From an uncultured Clostridia bacterium (lineage in GTDB: Bacteria > Bacillota > Clostridia > TANB77 > CAG-508), in assembly GCA_934129745.1 (NCBI GenBank), contig CAKOWZ010000001.1:1-64000 (forward strand): a stretch of 64,000 nt of DNA, read 5' to 3'. The notes beneath the pieces were generated by a model. The model saw only the letters and a list, made by a program, of their open reading frames with translations. It was not told where the DNA came from and did not search any database. This document shows positions 33,001 through 48,000 of the stretch, piece after piece; the first letter of the stretch is position 1; each line of letters opens with the position of its first letter. The position numbers and the translations under genes are program-made.

Positions 33001-36000
33001 GCAGGAAATAGAGCTACAAGTGTAAAAGTTTCTAATGCTTATGATATAGGTTATGCAGTTGAATATGATGTAAATGGTGGTACAGGAACAATTACAACTC
33101 AAAGAAAAGTTAAAGGTACAAATTTAACTTTATCAAGTACTGTTCCAACTAGAGATGGATATTTATTCAAAGGTTGGGCAACTTCTAAAACAGCAACTAG
33201 TGCAGAATATAATGCTAGTAGTGTTTATAGTAAAGATGAATCTATTAGATTATATGCGGTTTGGAGTGAAGTTGTAGCAAGTACTACTATTGGTAGTGTT
33301 ACTACAAATTATGATAGCATTCAAGGTGCAATTGATGCAGCTGGAAGTAACTCAGGTGCAGTTGTTACAATAATTAAAAATAATGTTATTGAAGCTGTAA
33401 CAGTTGCAGCTGGACAAAATTTGGTTATTAATACAAATGGTAAGACTTGGAGTATGAATACTTCAGCATGGATGATTCAAAATAATGGAACTTTGACAAT
33501 TAGAGGTAATGGTACAATAACAAAAGTAACTGATGAGGAAAGCTATTCAACAATTACAAATAAAGGTATTTTAAATATTGAAACAGTAAATATTGTGTCA
33601 GAAAAATATAAAGGAATTTACAATTATGCAGGTGGAACTGTAAATGTAAAAGGTGGAAAAATTCAAGGATATAATTCAGCAATTTATAATGGTGGTACTG
33701 TTGTAGTTAGTGGTGGAGAAGTTGAGAGCAAAAATAATGCAGGTATTTCAAATGATGGAACATTAACTATAAACAATGGAACTGTAACAGGAGCAATTTA
33801 TGGAATTCTTCAACCAGAAAGTGGAAGTGGAACAGTAACAATAAATGGTGGTACAATAACAGCAAAAGGTGGTCATGGAATTAGAACATATACAGGAAAT
33901 GTTAAAATTACAGGAGGTACAATAAATGCACAAGGAAAATATCAAGACGGAATTTGGACATCAAAAACAGGAAACATAGTAGTTACAGGAGGTACAATAA
34001 ATGGAGGAGACGATGGTGTTGTAACAACATCAACAGGGAATATCACAATAACAGGTGGTACAATTAATGCAACAGTAAAAAATGCAATTAGAGGTAATAC
34101 AGGTTCAACAATCACAATAGGAAACAACCAAGATGCTGTAAGCACAACATCACCAGTAATATTTAGTACACAAAAAGGTGTAGTAACAAATGGCTCAACA
34201 TTCAACTTCTATGATGGTATTATTAAAGCACCAACAGGAGAAACAATCACAGGAACAGTTACAGCAACACCTACGGGTTACAGTGTTGTAAATGGTTCAG
34301 AAACAATAAATAATATTGAATATCAAACAGCATATTTAAGTAACCAATACACAGTAACATTTGATACAAATGGCGGAAATGCAGTAACACCAACAAGTAA
34401 AACAGTAACATATGGAACAACATATGGAGAATTACCAACACCAACAAGAACAGGATATACATTTAATGGTTGGAAAATAAAAGGAACAGAAACAACAGTA
34501 ACAACAACAACAAAAGTTACAACAGCATCAGCACATACATTAATAGCACAATGGACAGCAAATGAATACACAATAACATTTGATCCAAACAATGGAACAG
34601 TAGACCCAACAACAAAAACAGTAACATATGATGGAACATATGGAGAACTACCAACACCAACAAGAGAAGGTTACACATTTAATGGATGGTATGATTCAAC
34701 AAACACAAAATATGAAACAACAACAAAAGTAACAATAACAGCAAATCAAACATTAACAGCAAAATGGACAGCAAAACAATTCACAGTAACATTTAATCCA
34801 AATGGAGGAACAGTTAGTACAACAAGTAAAAAAGTAACATATGACAGTGCATATGGAGAATTACCAACACCAACAAAAACAGGTTACACATTTGCAGGTT
34901 GGTATGATACAACAAATAAAAAATATGATGAAACAACAATTGTAAAAATGGCATTAAATCATACATTAACAGCAAAATGGAATGTAATTACATATAATTT
35001 AACATATGATTTAAATGGAGGAGCATTTGCAACAGGTGTAACAAATCCAAAAACATATACAGTAGAAGATAAAGTAACATTAAATCCAGTTTCAAAAGTT
35101 GGATATGTATTTGTGGGATGGCAATTAACCACATTAGATGGAAAAACTGTGGATAACCAATCTACAATTAATGAAATTCCTGCAGGAACAATTGGAAATA
35201 GAACATATAAAGCAATATTTGAAAATGGTGAAGTAGGATATAAAATTCACCACATGTTACAAAATGCAGATGATGATAATTATACAGAATATAAAACAGA
35301 ACTTGTTACAGAATTAAGAGGAACAACAACAAAAGTAAAAACAGGTGATGTTATTACATTAGATAGCAAACAAGGTATAACAATATCAAATTCAACATAT
35401 GAAAAATCTACAACAACTAAAGATGGTGCACAAGGAACATCTGTAACAGTTAAAGCAGATGGAACAACAGAAATATATGTTTATTATAAAAGAAATACTT
35501 TTGCATTAACAGTTACAGAAGGTGAAAATACAAAAAATGCAAAAGGTAGTGGAACATATAAATGGGGACAAAAAGTTACAATTTCTGCTAGTTATGAAAA
35601 TTTAGCTGGTTATACATATTCAGGATTTGCTTGGACTACTACGGATACAAGTATTTTGGGTAGTACAACAGCTACAAGTACAACATTAACAATGCCAGCT
35701 AAGGCTACAAGTGTAACAGCAACAGGTAAGAAAACTATAAATCAATATACTATTTCATATGTATTAAATGATGGAACAGTTAGTGGTACAAACCCTACAA
35801 CATATAATGTAGAAACTAGTGATATTACTTTAATAAATCCTACAAAAACAGGTTATACATTTACAGGATGGACAGGAACAGGGTTGTCTTCTGCAAGTAC
35901 AAAAGTTGTAATTGCAAAAGGAAGCACAGGTAATAGAACATATACTGCTAATTGGACTGTTAATAATTATAATTTGAACAAAGTTGGAGTGAGTGAGAAT

Positions 36001-39000
36001 TTAATTACGAATGGCGATTTTGAGGATTATACAATTGTTAATAATTCAGTCATGAAGGTAATTAATGGGGTATCACATACATGGGATGGAAATTTAAATG
36101 GTGTTCCAGGTGATCCAACAAAATCATATAATATTACTGATTGGGGAACAGGATTAAATAGCGGAGTTGAAGTTCCTGAAATTGGATATCATGCACATAT
36201 GAAAATTGTTAATGGAAATAGTGTGGGTGTCTTAAAAACAAATGAGGATTATGCAGGAAAAACAAAAGCTGATGTTTCAGATGGAACAACAGTTGCTGAA
36301 GGAACAGTTGCTTTAAATAGATGGCTAGGCTTTAGACAAGCAATTCAAGGAGAACAATTAAAAGCTGGAAAAACATATACGATTTCAATGGATATATATA
36401 GAGTTTCTGGATCAAGTGTTGTTTCAACAGGATTATTATATGCAACAAATACAAATACAGAATATTCATTTAAGAGTGGAAAAAAAGCTATGATTCCTTC
36501 CAAAGTTGGAAAATGGGAGACATTTAGCTATACTTTTAAATTAGATGAGGATTATTTGAATACTAAAAATCCAGCTATATATATATATGGACATGAAGCA
36601 AACCAAGCAGGTGAAATATATATAGATAATGTCCGCCTAGAAGAAGTAACAGATGATACAAAAACATCAAAAGAATATAACACAACATATACAACAGAAG
36701 ACCTTGCAATACCAACAAAAACAGGATATACATTCCAAGGTTGGTACAGTAATTTATCAAACACAACATCATTAACAACAACAGATATATTTAATGAAAA
36801 CAATGCATATTTTCCATCAATAACTACACCAAACTCAAACGCATACATATACGCAAAATGGAAAACACATTCATACACAATAAAATATAATGGAAATGGT
36901 GCAACATCAGGAGAAATGGTATCAAGCACACAATTATATGATGATACAATTACATTAGCACAAAATACATTTACAAAAACTGGACATACATTTAAAGGCT
37001 GGTCAACAACATCAGATGCAACAACAGCACAATATACAGATGGAGAAAGTGTAAGTAAACTAGTATCAGAAGATAATGGAGAAATTACATTATATGCTGT
37101 ATGGGAAGCAAACAGCTACACAGTAACATATGACTACGGAACAAATGGAGGACAAGTTTCACAAACAGACACAACACAAACAACAACAACACAAGTAACA
37201 TATGGAAAAACAATAGACCTAACAAAAACAGCATATAAATCAGGATATACATTTATAGGCTGGAGTACAACTTCAAGCCAAGCAAATATTGTAAAAACAG
37301 CAACAATGGGAGCTGGAAATATAACATATTATGCAATATTTGCAAAATTAACAGTTTCACCAACATCAATAAACATAGATTTAAGCACAACAAATACACA
37401 AGCAATAACAATAACAGGTGAAAATTATGGAACATTAACATATACAATAGATGATGAAACAGTAGCAACCGTAAGTAAAAACACAAATAATCAAAATGCA
37501 AATGTAACATTATTAAAAAATGGAACAGCAAAAATTACTGTAACAAGTTCAACAAAAGACACATCTGGAAAAGCTTTAACAGCAACAATTCCAGTTACAG
37601 TAATAACAACACCAACAGGTATTACAGTAAGCCCTAAAACAGCAACAATAGGTGTTAAATCAAGTAAAACAGTAACAATTTCACACACAATTACACCAAC
37701 AACATCAAACAGCAAAAATACAGTAACATATACATCAAGTAACCCACAAATTGCAACAGTTGATTCATCAACAGGTGTTGTAACAGGTGTTGCAAATGGA
37801 ACAACAACAATTACAGCTGAAACTAAAAATGGAAAAACAGATACAGCAACAATTACAGTTGATGGAAATGCACCAACAGTAACAGTTGCAAGAGATAATG
37901 CAAGTTATGCAAAAACACATACAGCAACAGTTACAATAAATGATACAACAATAGGTTTACCAGCATCACAAACAATAAGTTATGCATGGTCAACAAGTTC
38001 AACAACAGCACCTACAACATGGGAAACAACAACACTTTCAACAACAGCTGGTACAAAAACAGCAAATGTAAAAGTAACAAAAAATGGTGTAACAGGAACA
38101 TATTATTTATGGGTAAAATCAGGAATTACAGATAGGTTTACAAATACAACAATAACAAATTATATTAATAAATCACAAGCATTTTATTTTGACAACACTG
38201 TACCTGTAATTGCAAAAAATGGAAATTCAAGTCCAACAAAAGCAAGTCCAACAAGTACAATTACAATACCTTTAAAAATTACAGAAGCACATTCTGGAAT
38301 GAATACAGGTACAACAACAGATGCATTTACAGCAGATGATATTGTTGTAAAAGTAGCAGGAACAACTGTAACTCCAACAACAAAAGAATTAACATATAGC
38401 ACAGTATCAAGTGGAGTATATAGTTATACATTAAAATTAGCTGGTGTAACAGGAACAGGAAGTTTAACACTTGAAATTGCAGCAGGAAAAATTGCAGATA
38501 AATCAGGAAATACAAATGCAAAAACAACAATTACAACAGGTATAATAATGGATGAAACATCATTTAATGCAAATATTACATCAAATGTAACAAGCCCTAC
38601 AAATGCAAGTGAAATAACATATACAATTACATTTAATAAAACACCAGTAGGATTTGCACAAGAAGATATAACAGTTACAAATGGAACAATAAAAACATTT
38701 ACTAAAGTAAGTGATACAGTATATACAATTTTAGTAACAAATACTGGAACATGTATACAAACTGTTGGAATAAAAGATGATTCATGCACAGATTCATCAG
38801 GAAACACAATTCAAACAGTAACACCAATTTCAATAACAATTGATAGAACAGCACCAGCAGAACCTACAATTTCTGTTAAAGCAGATTCTATAACAGGTAC
38901 TGAAAAAGGTAAAATTGAATCAGGAAAATCTGGAACAGTATATACAGGTGTTGAAAACACATATTTAACATTTGGTGCAATTGATGGATTACAAACAGGT

Positions 39001-42000
39001 AACACAGGTATTGCAGGATATAAAGTTTCAACAGATCCAAATGCAGATTTTGCAAGTTTGGAAACAGTTCAAAACATTAATTTCACAGCAACAACTGATG
39101 GAACAACATATTATGCAAAATCAATTGATAATGCAGGAAATCTTTCAACAGGAATTACACAAGTATTAGTTAAATTAGTAACATTAAGTGTTACACCAAC
39201 AAATGTAAGTGTTGAAAATGAGAAAACAACAACAATTACATCAACAGGTGTAAATGCTGGAACAATAACATGGACATCTTCAAACACAAATGTTGCAACA
39301 GTTTCATCAACAGGTGTTGTAACAGCTAAAAAAGTTGGAACAACAACAATTACAGCAACATCTGGAAATGATAATACTGTTAAAGCAACAAGTACTGTAA
39401 CAGTAACAGCTGGAAAAGTAACAGTACCAAGTGGTATTACAGGTTTAATATATAATTCAAAAACACAAACTGGTGTTGCAACTGGAACAAAATATAATGT
39501 AACAGGTAACACAGGAACAAATGCTGGAAATTATACAGCAACAGTTAGTTTAAAAGATAGCACAAATTATATTTGGGCAGATGGAACAAAAACAAATAAA
39601 ACAGTTAAATGGTCTATTGCACAAAAAACAATTACAGCAACAGCAACAGCACCTAACAAGGTTTATGATGGAACAGTAAATGTAATAGGTGGAACAATTT
39701 CATTAACAGGTGTTGAAACAGCTGATTCAACAGATGCAACAAACCTTGTTAAAGCAACAGGAAGTTTTGCTTATGCAACAGCAACAGTTGGTAATTCAAA
39801 AACTGTTAATGTTACAGGAATTACACTTTCTGGTGATGGTAAATCAAACTATAAATTAAAATCAACAACTGTTACAACAACATCAAATATTACTGCTAAA
39901 CAATTAACAGTAACATATGCTGGAGAATCTGTAGTTTATGGAACAGCACCTAAACTTCAATTAACAGTAACAGGATTTGTAAATAATGAAACACCTGAAA
40001 CAGCAGATAGTTATGTAGCTCCAACAATTTCAAATACAAATACAAAAGTTGGTTCATATACATTAACACCAGTTGCTGGAAGAGCAACAAACTATACATT
40101 TAAAGTTGTATCTGGAACATTAAGAATTACAGCAAAACCATTAAAAACAACAGGAATTACAGCAACATTAAGTGAAACACAATATACTTATGATGGAAAA
40201 GCAAAAAAACCAACAGTAACAGTTAAAGATAATGGTGCTAATTTAATAGAAACAACAGATTACACAATTACATATACAAATAATAAAGATGCAGGAACAG
40301 GAACTGTTACAATTACTGGTAAAGGAAATTATTCTGGAACAATTTCTAAAACATTTACAATTAAACCTGCAACATTAACAGCAACATATGCAGGTGAAAC
40401 AATTACATATAATAAACAAACACCTAAATTAGAAGTTACAGTAACAGGTTTTGTAAATAATGAAACACCAGCAACAATTTCAGGTTATATTGCTCCAAAA
40501 GTTACAAACACAAACACAGCAGTTGGAACATATACATTAACACCATCAGGTGGTGCTGGTAAAAACTATACATTTACATATGTATCTGGAAAATTAAACA
40601 TAGTTCCACCACTTTCAGAATCAATAACAGCAAGTATTAGCCCTACATCATATAATTATGATGGAACAGCTAAAAAACCTACAGTTTCAGTTTATGATGA
40701 TACAACTGAATTGGTTTTAGGAACAGATTATACAGTTACATATAGTAATAATACAAATGCTGGAACAGGAACAGTAACAATTAAGTTACAAGGAAATTAC
40801 TCAGGTACAATAGTACGTGAATTTACAATAAATAAAATTGCAATGGTAGCAAGTGTTAATATTGATAATTGGACATATGGTGATACTGCAAAAACTCCTA
40901 GTGTAACAATTACAACAACAACAGTTAAAAATAAAACTATAACATATTCATACACAGGAAAATCAAATTCAGGAACATCATATTCATCAACAACAGCTCC
41001 AACAGATGCAGGTAGTTACACAGTAACAGCTACAATTGTTGATACAGATGGAAACCATACAAATAAAATAGTATCAAAAGACTTTACAATTGAAAGAGCA
41101 ACATTAACTCCAACAGCTAAAGCAAATGATAAAAATTATGATGGAACAACATCTGCAACAGGTACAATTACATTAACAGGTGCAAAATATACAGATAAAC
41201 CAACAGCAACAGGTACATTTAAATTTACATCTGCTGATAGTAATTCAAATAAAGCTCAAACTGTAAATGTAACAAATATTACATTAGCAGATACATGGAA
41301 AGGAAATTATGTTGTTAGTCCAACATCATTAACAACAACAGCTACAATTAAAACAATAGCAGGAAAAATTGACACATTAACAATTTCAGATTATACATAT
41401 GGAAGTACACCTTCTGTACCTGTAATTGAATCTGAAACAAATGATATAAAAAATGTAACTTATTCATATTCAGGAACAAAATCAGATGGAACAAAATATG
41501 GACCTTCTGCAAATGCTCCAACAGAAGCTGGAAGTTATGTGTTAACAGCAACAATACCAGCAAACAGTAATTATAATCAAGTTACAAAAACTGCTGAATT
41601 TAAAGTAAATAAAAAGACTTTAACACCACAATTTACAGTTTCTAATAAAGTATATGATGGAACTACAACTGTAAATGTAACAAAACAAACAATTTCAGGA
41701 ATTGTTGGAACAGATGATGTTTCAATGGTTGTTGGAAAAACAGCTAAATATTCAAGTAGTAATGTTGGAACATATACAGTAACATTTAGTGGATTATCAT
41801 TAACAGGAACAAAATCTTCTAATTATGCATTATCTACAACAAGTGTTTCTTTAAGTTCTAAAATTACAGCTAAAGAATTAACAGCAACATATGCAGGTGG
41901 AACAATTACTTATGGTCAAACACCAATTACAACAGTTAATGTAACAGGATTTATATCTGGTGAATCAGCAGCAAATGCTGCAGGATATACAGCACCAACA

Positions 42001-45000
42001 GTTACAATAACAAATACATCTGCTAATACAACTGGATATACAATAACACCAACAGGTGGAAAAGCTACAAACTATACATTTAAATATGTATCAGGTAAAT
42101 TGATAATTAATCCTAAATCAATTACAAGTTCAGATGTTAAATCTGCATTAGATACAACATCTTACACATATAATGGAACAGCAAGAACACCAGGTGTTAC
42201 AGTAACAGATGGAACAACAAAATTAGTTAAAGGAACTGATTATACAGTTACTTATACAAATAATACAAATGCTGGAACAGCAACAGTTACAATCAAAGGT
42301 ACAGGAAATTATTCAGGTACAAAAACATTAACATTTACAATTAAAAAAGTAACATTAACAGTATCTGGAACATCAAATTCAAAACCTTATGATGGTAATA
42401 CTACAGCAACAGGCTCTGAACCTACTTTAACTGGTGCAGTTAATAGTGAAACACCAGTACTTAAATCAACATATACTTATGAATTTAGTAATGCAAATGC
42501 AGGTTCAAATAAAACTGTTTATGTTAAAAACTTGGAATTAGAAGATGTATGGAAAACAAATTATCAATTAAGTTCAAGTAGTTTAACATTAACAAATGGA
42601 ACAATTAATAAAGTTCAATTAACTGCAACATATAAAAGCGAAACAGTTGAATTTGGAACAAGCCCTAAATTGGTAGTTGAAATTACAGGATTTGTTAATA
42701 AAGAAACAGAATCTGTATTAACAACTAAACCAACAGTTTCAAATACAAATACAGCTTTAGGTGTTTATACATTAACACCAGCAGGTGGAGCTGCAACAAA
42801 CTATTCATTTAAATATGTTTCAGGAACATTGACTATTATTAAAAAACAAGCTAATGTAACAGTTACACTTAATCCAACATCATATGATTATGATGGAACA
42901 GCTAAAAAACCTACTGTTACAGTAGTGGATAATGACACAAAGAAAACAATGACTTTAAATACAGATTACACAGTTAGTTATTTAAACAATACTAATGCAG
43001 GTACAGCTACTGCAGTTGTAACAATGATTGGAAATAATTCTGGTGAAGCTAGAAAAGATTTCACAATTAACAAAATTGATATGAATTCAAGTGTTACAAT
43101 TTCAGGATGGACATATGGAAGTTCTGCAAAAGCTCCTGTAACAACAGTTTCTACAGCAACTGTTAAAAATTATGAAGTTACATATTCATATTCAGGAACA
43201 ACTAATGCAGGTACAAAATATGGTCCTTCTGCAACAGCTCCTAGTCAAGCTGGGTCTTATACTGTAACAGCAACAGTAGTAGATTCAGATGGCAACCATA
43301 ATAATGGTGTTGCAACAGCTACATTTACAATTAGTAAATTACAAGTAACTATTCCAACAGCTAAGACCGGTTTAAAATATTCAGGTTCAGTTCAAACTGG
43401 TGTGGCAGCTGGTTCTAATTACACAATTTCAGGTAATACAGCTACAAATGCTGGAAGTTACACTGCAACAGTAAGTTTAAGTAATACAAGCAATTTTGCA
43501 TGGAAAGGTTTAACAGATGGAACAAAATCAACTACAATTCCATGGTCAATTGCAAAAGTTAAATTAACTGCAACTGTAACAGCTAGTGGAAAAGTTTATG
43601 ATGGAACAACAGCAGTTTCTTCAGGAACTATTACATTAAATGGTGCAGTAAATAGTGAAAAACCAACTGCTACAGGAGATTTTGCTTTTGCAAGCTCAGC
43701 AGCAGGAACACAAACAGTTAATGTAACTAATATTGAATTAGGTGAACAATGGAAAACAAATTATGAATTAGGTAATACAACAGCAACAACAACAGCTGAA
43801 ATTACTAAAAAAGCAATGACTGTTGTACAACCAACAAATTACAGTGGTACTTATGATGGAAAAGAACATTCTATTTCTGCAAGTGTTACAGAACCTGCAG
43901 TAAGTGGAACAGATTATGAAATTTATTATAGTACAACTACTCCATTGACATCTGAAAATTATTCTACTTCTGGAAGTAAATTATCTTCTGTTGGTAGAAC
44001 AAATGCAGGTACTACAACTGTTTACTACTATGTAAAAGACTTGACTGGAAATTATCAAGATTTTGCATCTAATGCAAATTCTAAAAATGGAACAATTACA
44101 ATTGCAAAAGTTAAATTAACACCTTCAATTGGAAGTTTATCTTCTAAAACTTATAATGGAAATACAACAGCAACAGGTACAATTAGTTTAACAGGTGCAG
44201 TAAATAATGAAGTTCCAACAGCAACAGGTACATTTACATATAGTGATAAAAATGTAGGAACTGGAAAAACAGTTAATGTAAGTTCAATTAAACTTAGTGG
44301 AAACTGGGGAACAAACTATACATTAACAAAAACCACTTTAAGTTCAACATCTGGTGTTATTACAGCAAAACAATTAACTGCAACATTAAAACCAAATGAT
44401 AAAACTTATGATGGTAATACAACAGCAACTGGTTCAATTAGTTTATCAGGAATTGTTGGTTCAGATGTGGTTACAGCTTCAGCTGCAAGTTATACATTTA
44501 ATAGTAAAGATTCAGGTACTAGAACAGTAACAGCTAAAACTATTACATTAAGTGGTACAGATTCTAAAAACTATACTTTAAGTACAACTCAAGCTGCTTC
44601 TATAACAGCATCAGCTAAAATTAATAAAGTTCCTGTAATAATTAAATCAATTGTTGCAAATAATAAAACATATGATGGTAATGTAAGTGGTAGTGGTACA
44701 ATTACATTATCAGCAGGAGTTAATAATGAAACTCCAACAGCAACAGGTACATTTACTTTCTCAGATAAAAATGTTGGAACAGCTAAAACTGTAAATATTA
44801 CAAAAATTGCATTAAGTACAACATGGACAACAAATTATAGTTTAGCTACAACAACAAGTTCTGCTAAAGCAAATATTAATGCTGCAACTTTAACTGCAAC
44901 ATATGCTGGTGAAACAATTACTTATGGTGATACACCACAATTAATTGTTACTGTAAAAGGATTTGTAAATAATGAAACTACAGAAACTGCAGATGGATAT

Positions 45001-48000
45001 AAAGCTCCAAGTGTAAGTGCTTCAAATCTTTCTGTTGCAAATAGCCCATATACTCTAACACCTTCTGGTGGGGCTGCAACAAACTATGTATTTAAAAATG
45101 TTAGTGGTAAACTTATTGTTAAACCTTATGACAAAAATTTACCAACAGTTACTTTGAATCCAACTACATACACTTACAGTGGAAAAGCTTGTACACCTAC
45201 TGAAACAGTGACATTAAATGGTAAAACATTAGTAAAAGATACTGATTATACAGTAGCATATTCAAATAATATAAATGCTGGTACTGGAAAAGTTACAATT
45301 ACTTTAATTGGTAATTATTCTGGAACAGTTGAAAAAACATTTACAATTACAAAAGCAAATGGTTCTGGTTCTGTTGCAATGAATGGATGGACATATGGTG
45401 GAACAGCAACATCACCTGTACCAACTTCTGCAACAAATGGAACAAGTAGTGTAACATATGTGTATTATACAAATTCAAGTTGTACAACAAAAACATCAAC
45501 TTCTGATGGTGCAACAACAGCTGGTGGTAAACCATCATATGCTGGTACATATTATGTTAAAGCTACATTTGCAAGTACATCAAATTATAATGCAGTTAGT
45601 GCAACAAAAGCATTCACAATTACTAAAAAAGAAGTTACAATTAAATCTATAACTTCAAATTCTAAAGTTTATGATGGTTTAACATCAGGAACTGGAACAA
45701 TTACATTACAAGGTGGAGTAAATAATGAAACTCCAACAGCAAAAGGTACATTTACTTTTGCAGATAAACATGTGGGAACAAGCAAAACTGTAAATATTAC
45801 AGGAATTGCATTAAATAGTGCTTATACAAGAAATTATGTATTAAATACTACAAGTTCTTCAATTAAAACAGGTGTAATTACTAAAGCTACATTAACAGTT
45901 ACATATGCAGGAGAAACTATTACATATGGTACATCTCCAAGTTTAACTTTAACTGTTACTGGATTTAAAAATGGAGAAACAGCTACAACAGCAAGTGGCT
46001 ATACTGCTCCAACAATTACTGCAACAAGTAAAAATGCAGGAACATATACATTAACACCAACAGGTGGTTCTGCAACAGATTATGCATTTAGTTATGTTTC
46101 TGGTAAATTAGTAATTAATAAAAAAGCAATTACTGGTTCAACATTTACAGCAAGTTTAAATACTACTTCATATGTATATGATGGTGCTGCTAAAACTCCT
46201 ACAGTAACTGTAAAAGATGGAAGTACAACATTAGTTAAAGATACAGATTATTCTGTTACTTATAAAAATAATACAAATGTTGGTACTGCAACAGTTACAA
46301 TTACTGGTAAAGGAAATTATTCAGGTACTAAAACATTGACATTTACAATTACAAAAGCAAGTATGAGTGTAACTTTAACAAATTATTCAGGAACATATGA
46401 TAAATCAGCACATGGAATTTCATTAACTGGAATTTCAAGTAATGATGTAACAATTTATTATAGTACAAGTACTGCATTAACATCATCAAATTATATAACA
46501 TCTGGAACTACAACAGCTCCAACAAGAACAAGTGCAGGTACTACAACAGTATATTATTATATTAAAGATAATACTGGAAATTATAGTGATTATGCATCAA
46601 ATGCTAAGTCAAAAAATGGTTCAATTGTAATTAGTAAAAAATCTGTTACAGTATCTGTAACAGCAAATAATAAAACATATGATGGTACAACAACTGCAAC
46701 ACAAAAATCTGCACCTACATTAACTGGTGTGTTAACTGGTGATACAGTAACAGCAACTGTTGGTAAATATACATTTGCAAGCAGTAATGCAGGTACAGGA
46801 ATTACAGTAACTGCAAGTGGAATTACAATTAATAATTCTAATTATAAATTAAGTAGTACAACAGCTACTACAACAGCAAATATTAATAAAAGAACATTAA
46901 CACCTACAATTTCAGTTAATAATAAGGTGTATGATGGTAAAACAACTGCAACACAAAAATCTGCACCTTCATTATCAGGAGCAGTAAGTGGTGAAACAGT
47001 TGGTGCAACTGCAACATATGTTTTCTCAGATAAAAATGTTGGAACAGGTAAAACAGTTACTGGTACAGTAACATTAGATACAGCTACAGCTAAAAATTAT
47101 GTTTTAAGTACAACAAAACCTACAACAACAGCTAATATTACAGCTGCAACTTTAACTGCAACATATGCAACAGAAACAATTAAATATGGTGAAACACCTA
47201 AATTTACTGTAACTGTAACAGGTTTCGTAAATGGTGAAACAGCATCTACAGCAGAAAATTATGTTGCACCAAAAGTTACATCTACTGCAACAAATGCAGG
47301 AACATATGATGTAACAAAAACAAATGGTTCTGCAAAGAACTATACATTCACATATAATATTGGAAAATTAATAATTAATCCAAATACTAATGTTGAAATG
47401 ACTATTAGCCCAATATCTTATGATTATGATGCAACAGCTAAAAAACCTACAGTAACTATGACAGATACATTGACAAATAAGGTTATTCCTTCTAGTGAAT
47501 ATACTGTAACATATTCTAATAATATTAATGTTGGTACAGCAACTGCTAAAGTTGTGTTTAAATCTGGTCAAAACCATAGTGGTACATATACAAAAACATT
47601 TACAATTAAAACTTCATATAGAAATTATGTTGTAAATCACTATGTACATGATTTAGGTGCTTCAACATATACATTATTAGATGGTAAAGGTGAAACTAAA
47701 TCAGGTGTTACAAATTCACAAGTAACATTAGCAAATTTGAAAAAGACAATTCCAGGATTTACATATGAGGCAGGATATACTACAGGTAATACTACAAAAC
47801 CAACATCTGGAGCTGTAACTACAGCAACAGTTTCAGTTGATGGTACATTAGTAATTAATTTGTATTATAGACGTAATCATTTGAATATTAAATATAATGT
47901 AAATGGTGGAACAATGGCTATAACACATGGTGATGGATATTCAATTGTTGATAATTATATTGCTGTAAATTCTGAAACAGTTCTATGGAGAGGTGTTTAT